64,000 nucleotides of DNA, from NCBI RefSeq assembly GCF_948472415.1, contig NZ_OX419519.1, positions 1,984,001 to 2,048,000 of the forward strand. The letters are read 5' to 3'. Positions 23,850-33,875 of the stretch are shown piece by piece. Both the position numbers and the translations under genes were made by a program. The stretch's first letter is position 1; the number at the start of each line of letters is the position of its first letter. Source of the DNA: Kitasatospora fiedleri. Lineage in GTDB: Bacteria > Actinomycetota > Actinomycetes > Streptomycetales > Streptomycetaceae. Below the pieces are notes generated by a model. The model ran no database searches and had not been told where the DNA came from. It saw nothing but the letters and a program-made list of their open reading frames with translations.

Positions 23850-26483
23850 GTGCGCCCCGGGGGGCTCGAACTGCCGGTCCGCACCGCCCTGCCCGCCCTC
23901 GCCCGGGCCCTGGACGAGTCCGGCGCGGCCGTGCTGTCCGCGCCGCCCGGCACCGGCAAGACCACGCTGGTGCCGCTCGCCCTGGCCGGCCTGCTCGACC
24001 CGGACGGGCCGCCGCGCCGGGTGCTGGTCGCCGAACCGCGCCGGCTCGCGGTCCGGGCGGCGGCCCGGCGGATGGCCTGGCTGCTGGACGAACCGGTCGG
24101 CCGGACGGTCGGGTTCACCGTGCGCGGCGAGCGCCGGGTCGGACCCGGCACCCGGGTCGAGGTGGTCACCACCGGCGTCCTGCTGCAACGCCTCCAGCGC
24201 GACCCCGAACTGCCCGGCGTGGACGCGGTGGTGCTCGACGAGTGCCACGAACGCCACCTGGACGCCGACACCGCGCTCGCCTTCCTGCTGGACGTCCGGG
24301 CCGCGCTGCGCCCCGAACTGCGCCTGCTGCTGGCCTCCGCCACCGCCGACACCGACGCCTGGGCCGAACTGCTGGGCGGCGCCCCGGTGGTGGCCGCCGA
24401 GGGCGTCGCGCACCCGGTGGCGACGGTGTGGGCCCCGCCGCCGACCGCGGTCCGCCCGCCGCACGGGACGCGGGTCGACCCGGCGCTGCTGTTGCACGTC
24501 GCGGCGACGGTGCGCCGGGCGCTGGCCGAACGGGACGGCGACGTGCTGTGCTTCCTGCCGGGGGTCGGCGAGATCGCCCGGGTGGCCGGGCAGTTGGCCG
24601 CCGAGGACGTCGAGGTGCTGCCGCTGCACGGGCAGGCGCCGCAGGCCGTGCAGGACGCCGCGCTCGGCCCCGGCGGGCGGCGGCGGGTGGTGCTGGCCAC
24701 CTCGGTCGCCGAGTCCTCGCTGACCGTGCCCGGCGTGCGGGTCGTGGTCGACTCCGGACTGACCCGGGAGCCGCGCACCGACCACGCCCGCGGCCTGTCC
24801 GGGCTGGTCACCGTCCGCACCTCGCTGGCCGCCGCCCGGCAGCGGGCCGGCCGCGCCGGCCGGGAGGCCCCGGGCACCGTGTACCGCTGCTGGGCGGAGG
24901 CCGAGGACGCCCGCGCCGCCCGCTTCCCCACCCCCGAGATCGCGCTCGCCGACCTCACCTCCTTCGCCCTCCAGGCCGCCTGCTGGGGCGACCCGGACGC
25001 CACCGGCCTCACCCTCCCCGACCCGCCGCCCGCCGGCGCGATGGCCGCCGCCCGCGACGTCCTGCGCGCCCTCGCCGCCGTCGACCCCGCCGGCCGCCCC
25101 ACCGACCGCGGCCGCGCCATCGCCCGCACCGGCCTGCACCCCCGCCTCGCCCGCGCCCTGCTCGACGGCGCCCCCGCGGTCGGCCCGCGCCGCGCCGCCG
25201 AACTCGTCGCCCTCCTCTCCGAGGAACCCCCGCGCGCCCTCGGCGACGACCTCGCCGAGATCCACCGCACCGTCCGCCGCTCCACCGACCCGTACGCCCG
25301 CCGCTGGAAGGACGAGACCCGCCGCCTCGAACACGCCCTGACGGACCCGTCCGCGCAGCCCGCCGAGCGCGGGGCGGCGGGACGGCCGGGCCCGGACGGC
25401 ACGACGGAACGACCGGTCGGGAAAGGCGCGACAGCCGCCGACAGCCCCGGGGTGCGCGCCGACCGGGGGGCCGCCGGCTCCGGGCTGTCGGACGGTGCCG
25501 CCGCCGGGCTGGTGGTCGGGCTGGCCTACCCGGAGCGGGTGGCGCGGGCCCGGGAGGGCGGGGAGGGGGCGTACCTGATGGCCTCCGGGACGGCCGCCCA
25601 ACTACCCGCCGGGACGCGGCTGCCGGCCGGCGGCTGGCTGGCCGTCGCGGTCGCCGACCGGCCTGCCGGGTCGCCCTCCGCGCGGGTGCTGCGGGCCGTG
25701 GCGGTGGACGAGGCGACCGCCCGGCGGGCGGCCGGGCCGCTGTTGGCGGCCCGCGAGGAGGTGCGCTGGTCGGTCCGGCAGCGGGAGGTGGCGTCCCGCC
25801 GGGTGGAGTCCCTGGGCGCGATCGAGCTGGCCGCCGCACCGCTCACCGCGCCCGACCCGGCGCTGCTGCGGGCCGCGCTGCTGGACGGGCTCGAACGGGA
25901 GGGCGTCTCCGCGCTGCTGCGCTGGCCGCCCGCCGCGAGCGGGCTGCGCGAACGGCTCGCCTTCCTGCACCGGGCGATCGGCGACCCGTGGCCGGACGTC
26001 GCGGACGCCGCGCTGCTGGCCGCCGCCGAGCAGTGGCTGGAACCCGAGCTCTCCCGGGCCCGGCGCCGGGCCGACCTGGAGCGGATCGACACCGCCGCCG
26101 CGCTGTCACGCCTGCTGCCCTGGGCGGGCGGGCAGGCCGGACGGCTCGACGAGCTCGCCCCGGAGCGGATCACCGTGCCCACCGGCAGCCGGGTCCGGGT
26201 CGACTACGCGAGCGACCCCGAGCGGCCGGTGCTGGCCGTGAAGCTCCAGGAACTGTTCGGCTGGGCCGCCGCCCCGGCCCTGGCCGGCGGGCGCGTCCCG
26301 CTCACCGTCCACCTGCTCTCCCCCGCGGGCCGCCCGGCCGCCGTCACCGGCGACCTCGCCGCGTTCTGGCGCACCGGCTACCCCGCCGTCCGCGCCGACC
26401 TCCGCGGCCGCTACCCCCGCCACCCCTGGCCCGAGGACCCCACCACGGCGGAACCCACCCGCCGCGCCAACCCGCGCAAGTGA
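23850..26483 (+). CDS. hrpB: ATP-dependent helicase HrpB
   Basis: 877 residues, a DExH-box helicase of the HrpA/HrpB group. Motif I is APPGTGKTTLVPLA (~residue 33), motif II VVLDECHERHLDADT, motif III LASATAD, motif VI RQRAGRAGREAPG, followed by the helicase-associated domain and the HrpB C-terminal domain (ERITVPTGSRVRVDYASD...LFGWAAAPALAGGRVPLTVHLLSPAGRP...FWRTGYPAVRADLRGRYPRHPWPEDP). Residues ~500-545 are a low-complexity insertion. The GTG at 23850 is chosen because it follows the methyltransferase stop closely; no strong SD is visible. The bacterial HrpB role (RNA processing) is poorly defined. Confidence 0.93.
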   Translation: MRPGGLELPVRTALPALARALDESGAAVLSAPPGTGKTTLVPLALAGLLDPDGPPRRVLVAEPRRLAVRAAARRMAWLLDEPVGRTVGFTVRGERRVGPGTRVEVVTTGVLLQRLQRDPELPGVDAVVLDECHERHLDADTALAFLLDVRAALRPELRLLLASATADTDAWAELLGGAPVVAAEGVAHPVATVWAPPPTAVRPPHGTRVDPALLLHVAATVRRALAERDGDVLCFLPGVGEIARVAGQLAAEDVEVLPLHGQAPQAVQDAALGPGGRRRVVLATSVAESSLTVPGVRVVVDSGLTREPRTDHARGLSGLVTVRTSLAAARQRAGRAGREAPGTVYRCWAEAEDARAARFPTPEIALADLTSFALQAACWGDPDATGLTLPDPPPAGAMAAARDVLRALAAVDPAGRPTDRGRAIARTGLHPRLARALLDGAPAVGPRRAAELVALLSEEPPRALGDDLAEIHRTVRRSTDPYARRWKDETRRLEHALTDPSAQPAERGAAGRPGPDGTTERPVGKGATAADSPGVRADRGAAGSGLSDGAAAGLVVGLAYPERVARAREGGEGAYLMASGTAAQLPAGTRLPAGGWLAVAVADRPAGSPSARVLRAVAVDEATARRAAGPLLAAREEVRWSVRQREVASRRVESLGAIELAAAPLTAPDPALLRAALLDGLEREGVSALLRWPPAASGLRERLAFLHRAIGDPWPDVADAALLAAAEQWLEPELSRARRRADLERIDTAAALSRLLPWAGGQAGRLDELAPERITVPTGSRVRVDYASDPERPVLAVKLQELFGWAAAPALAGGRVPLTVHLLSPAGRPAAVTGDLAAFWRTGYPAVRADLRGRYPRHPWPEDPTTAEPTRRANPRK

Positions 26484-26590
26484 CACCCCCGCGAACCCGA
26501 CCCGCCCGCCCCGCCCGCCCCCGGTCCACCCTCGCGGGGCGCGCACGGGCGGACGGGTGAGCGGGTGGGTGAGCTGGCGGGGCGGGGAAA

Positions 26591-27168
26591 CTACCCCCAG
26601 TCCTCCGCCAGGACCGCCATGTCGATGTCGTCGACCCACGCGTCGCCGTACCGCAGCACCTGCCGCCGCACCCCCTCGACCTTGAACCCGGCCTTCTCGT
26701 AGGCCCGTTGCCCCGGCCGTTGAAGGCGTAGACGGAGAGTGAGACGCGGTTGAGGCCGATCGCCCGGATCGCGTGGTCGGTGAGGAGGCGGACGGCCTCG
26801 GTGCCGAAGCCGCGGTCGCGGCCGTCGGGGCCGAGGGCGATGCGGAGGTTGCAGGCGCGGTTGGGTTCGTCCCACTCGTTGAGGACGATCTCGCCGACGC
26901 CGCGGCCGGTGGCGCGGTCGACCACGATCAGGTCGAGGCGGTCGGTCTGCTCGTTGCGGGTGGTGTACCAGTCGACGACGCGGCGCTCCCTCGCCTCGTC
27001 CCAGACCGGAGGTTCGGGCGTGTAGGAGTCGGAGGTGTAGCGGAGCACGTCCGGGTCGTTGATCACGGCGCGGAGCATGGGGAGGTCCTCCTCCGGCCGC
27101 ACGGGCCGCAGGAGGACCTTCTCGCCCACCAGGGTGGGCTTGTCGGCGAAGGTGGTGGTGGCGGGCAT
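26591..27168 (-). CDS. GNAT (RimJ/RimL-type) acetyltransferase (one frameshift)
   Basis: About 192 residues after repair. PTLVGEKVLLRPVRPEEDLPMLRAVINDPDV begins the fold. DLIVVDRATGRGVGEIVLNEWDEPNRACNLRIALGPDGRDRGFGTEAVRLLTDHAI contains the acetyl-CoA loop (here RDRGFGTEA, the usual RGKGxG site). LNRVSLSVYAFNGRG then QRAYEKAGFKVEGVRRQVLRYGDAWVDDIDMAVLAEDW ends it. The frame breaks near 26710 where one G (+ strand) is missing between the two halves. It probably acetylates an N-terminus or a small amine. It lies downstream of polA on the same strand (42 bp). Confidence 0.85.
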
Positions 27169-27209
27169 CCGGCCAGTCTCGGCGGACCGGCCGGACGCCC
27201 GCAACGTGA

Positions 27210-29945
27210 TTAGTGCGCGGCGGTCTCCCAGTTCGCACCGGCGCCGACCGAGACGTCGAGCGGGGCGCGCAGCGGGTACGCGCCGGCCATCTGCTCGCGG
27301 ACCAGGGCCTCGACCTGCTCGCGCTCGCCGGGGGCGACCTCCAGGACGATCTCGTCGTGCACCTGGAGCAGCATCCGGGTGGCGAGGCCGGCCGCGCGCA
27401 GGGCCGCGTCGACCCGGAGCATGGCGATCTTGACGATGTCGGCGGCGGTGCCCTGGATGGGGGCGTTGAGGGCCATCCGCTCGGCCATCTCGCGGCGCTG
27501 CCGGTTGTCGCTGGTGAGGTCGGGCAGGTAGCGGCGGCGGCCGAGCAGCGTCTCGGTGTAGCCGACGGCGCGGGCCTCCTCGACCACGTCGTGCAGGTAG
27601 TCGCGGACGCCGCCGAAGCGCTCGAAGTAGGTGTCCATCAGGCCTTGGGCCTCGGCGGGCTTGATGCCGAGCTGCTGGGAGAGGCCGTACGCGGACAGGC
27701 CGTAGGCGAGGCCGTACGACATGGCCTTGATCTTGCGGCGCATCTCGGCGTCGACGCTCGCCGGGGGGACCGAGAAGACCTGGGAGGCGACGGTGGTGTG
27801 CAGGTCCTCGCCGGTGGTGAACGCCTCGATCAGGGCCTCGTCCTCGGAGAGGTGCGCCATGATGCGCAGTTCGATCTGCGAGTAGTCGGCGGTGAGCAGC
27901 GTCTCGTAGCCCTCGCCGACCACGAAGGCGCGGCGGATGGCGCGGCCCTCCTCGGTGCGGACCGGGATGTTCTGCAGGTTCGGGTCCTGCGAGGAGAGGC
28001 GGCCGGTGGCGGCGACCATCTGGTTGAAGGTGGTGTGGATGCGGCCCTGCGGGGAGACGGTCTTGAGCAGGCCCTCGACGGTGGTGCGGAGCTTGGCCTG
28101 GTCCCGGTGGCGGAGCAGGATGACCGGGAGTTCGTTGGTGGTCTGGGTGGCGAGCCAGGTGAGGGCGTCGGCGTCGGTGGTCCAGCCGGTCTTGATCTTC
28201 TTGGTCTTCGGCAGGCCGAGGTCGCCGAACAGGACCTCCTGGAGCTGCTTGGGCGAGCCGAGGTTGAACTCGCGGCCGGCGGCGGCGTGCGCCTCCTCGA
28301 CGCAGCGCTGGATCTCGGCGGCGAACTGGGTCTCCAGGCCCTGGAGCCAGGCGCGGTCGGCGGCGATGCCGTGGCGTTCCATCCGGGCCAGGAGTTCGGC
28401 GATCGGCAGTTCCATGTCGTGGAACAGCTCGACCGCGCCGACCTCGGCGAGCCGGGTGTCGAACAGCTCGGCGAGGTCGTGGACGGCGCGGGCCCGGGTC
28501 ATCAGGGACTGGGCGCCGGCCGTCGGGTCGGGCTCGTCGGCGTCGAAGCTGAGCTGGCCGGTCTCGGCCTGGGCGGCGGCGGGGGCGAGCGAGCGGCCCA
28601 GGTACTCCTCGGCGAGGACGTCGAGGGTGAAGGTGCGGCGGCCGGGCTTCTCCAGGTAGGCGGCGAGCGCGGTGTCGGCGGTGACGCCGGCGAACCGCCA
28701 GCCCTGCTCGGCGAAGGCCCGCATGACCTGCTTGGCGATGTGCAGGGCCTTGGGGCGCTCGGGGTCGGCGAGCCAGGCGGTGAAGGCGCGGTCGTCGTCC
28801 TCGCCGAGCGCGGCGGGGTCGAACCAGGCGGCGGCGGTGCCGGTGGCGAGGGCGATCTGCTCGACCCCGCCGGTGCCCAGCGCCCAGCTGTAGTCGGCGG
28901 CGAGGGCGGTGCGGGCGTCCGCGCCGGTGTGCTCCTCCAGCCAGGCGGCGAGCGCGCCGGGGACGGTCAGCAGGTCGCCGTCGACGGCGGGGCCGGCCGG
29001 GACCTCGACGGCGGCGGCGCTCTCGGCGCCGGCCGGGTCGATGCCGGCCACCCGGTCGCGGAAGTTGGGGTTGCGGAACTCCAGCGCCTCCATCAGCCGG
29101 GCGACCTCGTCCTTGTCGAACGGGGCGCGGGCCAGCTCGGGGACGCCGAGCGGCAGTTCGACGTCCCGCACCAGTTCGGTGAGGAAGCGGTTGCGCTTGA
29201 CGGAGTCGAGGTGCTCGCGGAGCTTCTCGCCGATCTTGCCCTTGACCTCGTCGGCCCGGTTGACCAGTTCCTCGAAGGAGCCGAACTGGTTGACCCACTT
29301 TGCGGCGGTCTTCTCGCCGACGCCGGGGATGCCGGGCAGGTTGTCGGACGGGTCGCCGCGCAGGGCGGCCAGGTCCGGGTACTGGTCGGGGCGGACGCCG
29401 TACTTCTCGGCGACCTTCTCGGGGGTGTAGCGCGTCAACTCGGAGACGCCCTTGGTGGGGTACAGCACGGTGACGTGCTCGTTGACGAGCTGGAGGGAGT
29501 CCCGGTCGCCGGTGACGATCAGCACCTCGAAGCCCTCGGCCGCGGCGGCGGTGGCCAGGGTGGCGATGACGTCGTCGGCCTCGAAGCCCTCGGCGGTGAC
29601 CCGGGGCACCCGCATGGCGTCGAGCAGTTCGCCGATCAGCGGGACCTGGCTGCGGAACTCGTCCGGCGTGGCCGCGCGGTTGGCCTTGTACTCGGGGAAC
29701 TCGGCGGACCGGAAGGTCTGCCGGGACAGGTCGAAGGCCACCGCCAGGTGGGTGGGCCGCTCGTCGCGGACGGTGTTGGCCAGCATCGAGGCGAAGCCGT
29801 AGACGGCGTTGGTGTGCTGGCCGGTGGCGGTGGAGAAGTTCTCCACCGGCAGGGCGAAGAAGGCCCGGTAGGCCATCGAATGCCCGTCCAGCAGCATCAG
29901 CCGGGGCCGTTCGGCCGCCTTCTTGCCCGCACCCTGTGTCGCCAC
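27210..29945 (-). CDS. polA: DNA polymerase I
   Basis: 911 residues. The 5' nuclease domain (~1-310) has LLDGHSMAYRAFFAL, FEADDVIATLA, VTGDRDSLQLV and the helix-hairpin-helix region DNLPGIPGVGEKTAAKWV. The middle 3'-5' exonuclease fold is degenerate: where active enzymes have DTE it reads ALAADYSWAL, so proofreading is probably absent, as in other actinobacteria. The polymerase domain has motif A DYSQIELRIMAHLS, motif B RRKIKAMSYGLAYGLSAYGL and motif C LLQVHDEIVLEV. It fills gaps and removes RNA primers. The ATG at 29945 is divergent from a thioesterase gene. Confidence 0.97.
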   Translation of the reverse strand: MATQGAGKKAAERPRLMLLDGHSMAYRAFFALPVENFSTATGQHTNAVYGFASMLANTVRDERPTHLAVAFDLSRQTFRSAEFPEYKANRAATPDEFRSQVPLIGELLDAMRVPRVTAEGFEADDVIATLATAAAAEGFEVLIVTGDRDSLQLVNEHVTVLYPTKGVSELTRYTPEKVAEKYGVRPDQYPDLAALRGDPSDNLPGIPGVGEKTAAKWVNQFGSFEELVNRADEVKGKIGEKLREHLDSVKRNRFLTELVRDVELPLGVPELARAPFDKDEVARLMEALEFRNPNFRDRVAGIDPAGAESAAAVEVPAGPAVDGDLLTVPGALAAWLEEHTGADARTALAADYSWALGTGGVEQIALATGTAAAWFDPAALGEDDDRAFTAWLADPERPKALHIAKQVMRAFAEQGWRFAGVTADTALAAYLEKPGRRTFTLDVLAEEYLGRSLAPAAAQAETGQLSFDADEPDPTAGAQSLMTRARAVHDLAELFDTRLAEVGAVELFHDMELPIAELLARMERHGIAADRAWLQGLETQFAAEIQRCVEEAHAAAGREFNLGSPKQLQEVLFGDLGLPKTKKIKTGWTTDADALTWLATQTTNELPVILLRHRDQAKLRTTVEGLLKTVSPQGRIHTTFNQMVAATGRLSSQDPNLQNIPVRTEEGRAIRRAFVVGEGYETLLTADYSQIELRIMAHLSEDEALIEAFTTGEDLHTTVASQVFSVPPASVDAEMRRKIKAMSYGLAYGLSAYGLSQQLGIKPAEAQGLMDTYFERFGGVRDYLHDVVEEARAVGYTETLLGRRRYLPDLTSDNRQRREMAERMALNAPIQGTAADIVKIAMLRVDAALRAAGLATRMLLQVHDEIVLEVAPGEREQVEALVREQMAGAYPLRAPLDVSVGAGANWETAAH

Positions 29946-30029
29946 GTCACGTCCCGTCCTGCCGGTTGCACTGCCTCCCCGATCCTAGAGGTCGGTGCGG
30001 ACATCTCCGGCGCGGCGCGGAGCACCTCC

Positions 30030-30043
30030 CTACCCACGGGTAG
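30030..30043. promoter_or_regulatory. Palindrome in the polA/thioesterase divergent region
   Basis: CTACCC-AC-GGGTAG is a perfect inverted repeat midway between the divergent polA and thioesterase starts. It is followed by two direct copies of CGTACGATC (30050-30067 area). It is a possible operator; no regulator is obvious nearby. Confidence 0.4.
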
Positions 30044-30103
30044 ACAGTCGTACGATCCGTACGATCGACGCGCAACGAAGCGAACCCCGGAAGCAGGAGC
30101 ACC

Positions 30104-30556
30104 ATGACCGACGCGGCGCCCGTACTGAAAGTGCCCCAGGACGTGCTGGACCACTTCGCCAAGCTGGGGGTGAGCGCGGAGACCTTCTCCGGCGGGCACC
30201 TGGGCGAGAAGCTGGGCATCACCATCGTGGAGGCGTCCCCGGACCGGGTGGTCGGGACGATGCCGGTGGAGGGCAACCAGCAGCCGTACGGGCTGCTGCA
30301 CGGCGGGGCGTCGGCGGCGCTGGCCGAGACGCTGGGCTCGATCGGCGCGATGCTGCACGCCGGCCCGGGCCGCTACGCGGTGGGCGTGGACCTGAACGCG
30401 ACGCACCACCGGTCGGCGACCTCGGGCCTGGTGACGGGCGTGGCGACGGCGGTGTTCAAGGGCCGCACCGCCGCGACGTACGAGATCGCGGTGACGGACG
30501 ACACCGGCCGCCGGATCACCTCCTGCCGGCTGACCTGCATGCTGCGCGACCTCTGA
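30104..30556 (+). CDS. Hotdog-fold thioesterase, PaaI type
   Basis: 150 residues. KLGVSAETFSGGHLGEKLGITIVEASPDRVVGTMPVEGNQQPYGLLHGGASAALAETLGSIGA contains the HGG...E signature of PaaI/YdiI-type acyl-CoA thioesterases, followed by VGVDLNATHHRSATSGLVTGVATAVFKGRTAATYEI. The family hydrolyses aromatic or acyl-CoA thioesters in the cytoplasm. The length is normal. The ATG follows GAAGCAGGAGCACC. It is divergent from polA. Confidence 0.92.
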   Translation: MTDAAPVLKVPQDVLDHFAKLGVSAETFSGGHLGEKLGITIVEASPDRVVGTMPVEGNQQPYGLLHGGASAALAETLGSIGAMLHAGPGRYAVGVDLNATHHRSATSGLVTGVATAVFKGRTAATYEIAVTDDTGRRITSCRLTCMLRDL

Positions 30557-30649
30557 CGGCACACCGCAGAGCACCGCCCCGCGCGCGCCCCCTCGGAGTT
30601 TGGCCGGTCCCCGCCAGGGGCAACCTCGGCTGGACGAGGGGGCGCCGCC

Positions 30650-31329
30650 ATGTCCGGAGAGCGCGAACTGCCGAGCGGGCCAGGGGGGTTCCTCGGTCCG
30701 GTCGAGCCGGGCGAGGGCACCTGGACGCCGCTCGTGCTGCGCCCGGAGCCGCCGCCCGAGCGTCCGCCGCGCCTGCTGAGCAGACGTCAGAAGTGCGCGC
30801 TGGCAAGTTTGTTGCTGCTGTTGGCGCTGGGACTGACGATCCGGCACGCGGTGAACTACCCTGGGCGGGCGTCGGGTTCGCCCCCACCGGGGCAACTCCC
30901 GCCGTCCCCCTCCCAGTCGACCAGGTTCGAGTACGACGGTCCGGCCCCGGCCGGGTCGGACTCCTTCGCCCTGCGGCTGGCGGTGCGCAACACCGGGCCC
31001 GTCCCGGTGGACGTGCTGGGGGTGAGCCAGGGGTACCGGGGGCTGACCGTGCGGGTCTCGGGCTGGCTGCCGCGGACGGTACCGCCCGGGGGACGCTCTC
31101 GCTGCGGGTGGGGCTGGAGGTCGTGGACTGCTCGGGGGCGTCGGCGGACGCGAGCCTTCCTTTCCTGGATGTAACGCTGCGTAATACGCGCGCAATGGAG
31201 ACCGTGCGTCAGATCCTGGGGACCCCCTACGCCGGGGACCTTTCCGCGGCGCTGCATTCCGCCTGCGACGTCACCGATTATCGGACGTCCGCGACCACCG
31301 CCCAATCTGCGGACAAACCTGTCCGATAA
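30650..31329 (+). CDS. Hypothetical membrane-anchored protein (one frameshift)
   Basis: About 226 residues after repair. A Pro-rich cytoplasmic N-terminus is followed by a transmembrane helix at ~48-63 (CALASLLLLLALGLTI), then an extracellular beta-rich part (RFEYDGPAPAGSDSFALRLAVRNTGPVPVDVLGVSQGYRGL, TVPPGGTLSLRVGLEVVDCSGASADASLPFLDVTLRNTRAMETVRQILG). The frame breaks in the G5 run 31088-31092, and one more G joins the halves. I do not recognise the function. The start ATG is weakly supported by GAGGGGGCGCC. Confidence 0.7.
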
Positions 31330-31620
31330 TCGGTGAACCCAGGCGTGACCTGCGAGTTGAGGAAGGGGTCCATCCGCTACTCGGGACAGGTCCCGGAATT
31401 TCGGGCTCCACCTGGGGTTTTCGACCATGATGTGAGATCAGCCGACGCCGTGGTCATAACAAGAGAATCACAGCCTCACCCGCCCCACTGCCCGAGCAGC
31501 CAGCGGCGGTCTAGAGTCACGCCCAGTCACCGCACCGTCCGGTTACCGGGCGGCGCCGTCGCGATTCGGCACCGCCAGCCCTGTGCGCGTGTCCTCCAGA
31601 TCCCGAAGGAGACCCTCCTC
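31330..31620. other. Leader region of the branched-chain amino-acid transport operon
   Basis: A non-coding gap of ~290 bp precedes the binding-protein gene. TAGAGT at 31512-31517 fits a -10 (TANNNT) but no good -35 is seen. AT-richer patches (GGTCATAACAAGAG near 31451) suggest the promoter lies here. I cannot place it more exactly. Confidence 0.4.
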
Positions 31621-32856
31621 GTGCGAAAGAGCTCACTTCTCATCGTGACCATTGCCGTGTCCGGAGCGCTCACGCTCTCCGCGTGCGGCTCGCGCGGCGG
31701 AAAGTCCGACTCCGGCTCGGACAGCGCGAAGGGCGACACCAAGGTCGTCATCGGCGTGGACGCCCCGCTCACCGGCAAGCTGTCCGCCCTGGGCCAGGGC
31801 ATCAAGAACTCCGTGGACCTGGCCGTCAACAAGGCCAACAAGGACAAGGTCGTCCCGGGCGTCACCTTCGCCATCGAGGCGCTGGACGACCAGGCCAACC
31901 CGACCTCGGGCCAGCAGAACGCCACCAAGCTGGTCGGCGAGAAGGACGTCGCCGGCGTGGTCGGCCCGCTGAACTCCAGCGTCTCGCTGACCATGCAGAA
32001 GGTCTTCAACGACGCCCACCTGGCCCAGATCTCCCCGGCCAACACCAACCCGCAGCTGAGCCTCGGCCCGGACTGGGGCAGCGGCAAGTTCGCCCGCCCG
32101 TACGCCTCGTTCTTCCGCACCGCCACCACCGACGTCGTGCAGGGCAAGTTCGCCGCCCAGTACCTGTTCAACGACGCGAAGAAGACCAAGGTCTATGTCA
32201 TCGACGACAAGAAGACCTACGGCGCGGGCCTGGCCGCGATCTTCCAGGAGGAGTTCAAGAAGCTCGGCGGCACCGTGGTCGGCACCGACCACGTCAACCC
32301 CGACGACAAGGACTTCTCCGCGGTCGCCACCAAGGTCGCCGCCGCCGGCGCCGACTCGGTCTACTACGGCGGCGAGTACCCCGAGGCCGGCCCGCTCTCC
32401 GACCAGATCAAGAAGGCCGGCGCCGCCGTCCCGCTGTTCGGCGGCGACGGCATCTACGACGACGAGTACATCAAGCTGTCGAACGGCAACAGCAACGGCG
32501 ACCTCGCCACCTCGGTGGGCGCCCCGGTCGAGGAGCTCGACTCCGCCAAGACCTTCATCAACGACTACAAGGCCGCCAACTACAAGGACGCGTACGCGGC
32601 CTACGGCGGCTACTCCTACGACGCCGCCTGGTCGCTGGTCGAGGCCGTGAAGGCGGTCGTCGCGGCCAACGGCGGCAAGGTGCCCTCCGACCTGCGCCAG
32701 AAGGTCATCGACGCGCTCGGCAAGGTCTCCTTCGACGGCGTCACCGGCAAGGTCTCCTTCGACGAGTACGGCGACACCACCAACAAGCAGCTGACCGTCT
32801 ACACGGTCAAGGACGGCAAGTGGACCGCCGTCAAGAGCGGCACCTACAACGGCTGA
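31621..32856 (+). CDS. Branched-chain amino-acid ABC transporter, substrate-binding lipoprotein
   Basis: 411 residues from a GTG with AAGGAG at 9 nt. The N-terminal signal ends in lipobox LSAC (ALTLSACGS), so the protein is anchored outside the membrane. Next is a type-I periplasmic-binding fold: KVVIGVDAPLTGKLSALGQGIKNSVDLAVNKAN, VAGVVGPLNSSVSLTMQKVF, LAQISPANTNPQLSLG, KKTKVYVIDDKKTYGAGLAAIFQEEFKKLGG and VPLFGGDGIYDDEYIKLS. It feeds LivHMGF below. First gene of the liv operon, and highly expressed by codon bias. Confidence 0.95.
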   Translation: MRKSSLLIVTIAVSGALTLSACGSRGGKSDSGSDSAKGDTKVVIGVDAPLTGKLSALGQGIKNSVDLAVNKANKDKVVPGVTFAIEALDDQANPTSGQQNATKLVGEKDVAGVVGPLNSSVSLTMQKVFNDAHLAQISPANTNPQLSLGPDWGSGKFARPYASFFRTATTDVVQGKFAAQYLFNDAKKTKVYVIDDKKTYGAGLAAIFQEEFKKLGGTVVGTDHVNPDDKDFSAVATKVAAAGADSVYYGGEYPEAGPLSDQIKKAGAAVPLFGGDGIYDDEYIKLSNGNSNGDLATSVGAPVEELDSAKTFINDYKAANYKDAYAAYGGYSYDAAWSLVEAVKAVVAANGGKVPSDLRQKVIDALGKVSFDGVTGKVSFDEYGDTTNKQLTVYTVKDGKWTAVKSGTYNG

Positions 32857-32940
32857 TCCCCCAGCACCACCCACAGCCGATCGGCGGGGGCGCCACGAGC
32901 GCCCCCCGCCTCTCCTTCCCCCCAACCACGGAGGCCTGCG

Positions 32941-33870
<930 letters not shown>

Positions 33871-33875
33871 GGCAG

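Noticed and set aside
31330..31620. Riboswitch before the branched-chain amino-acid operon
   Set aside because: No known aptamer core can be recognised by eye, and the leader length alone is not evidence.
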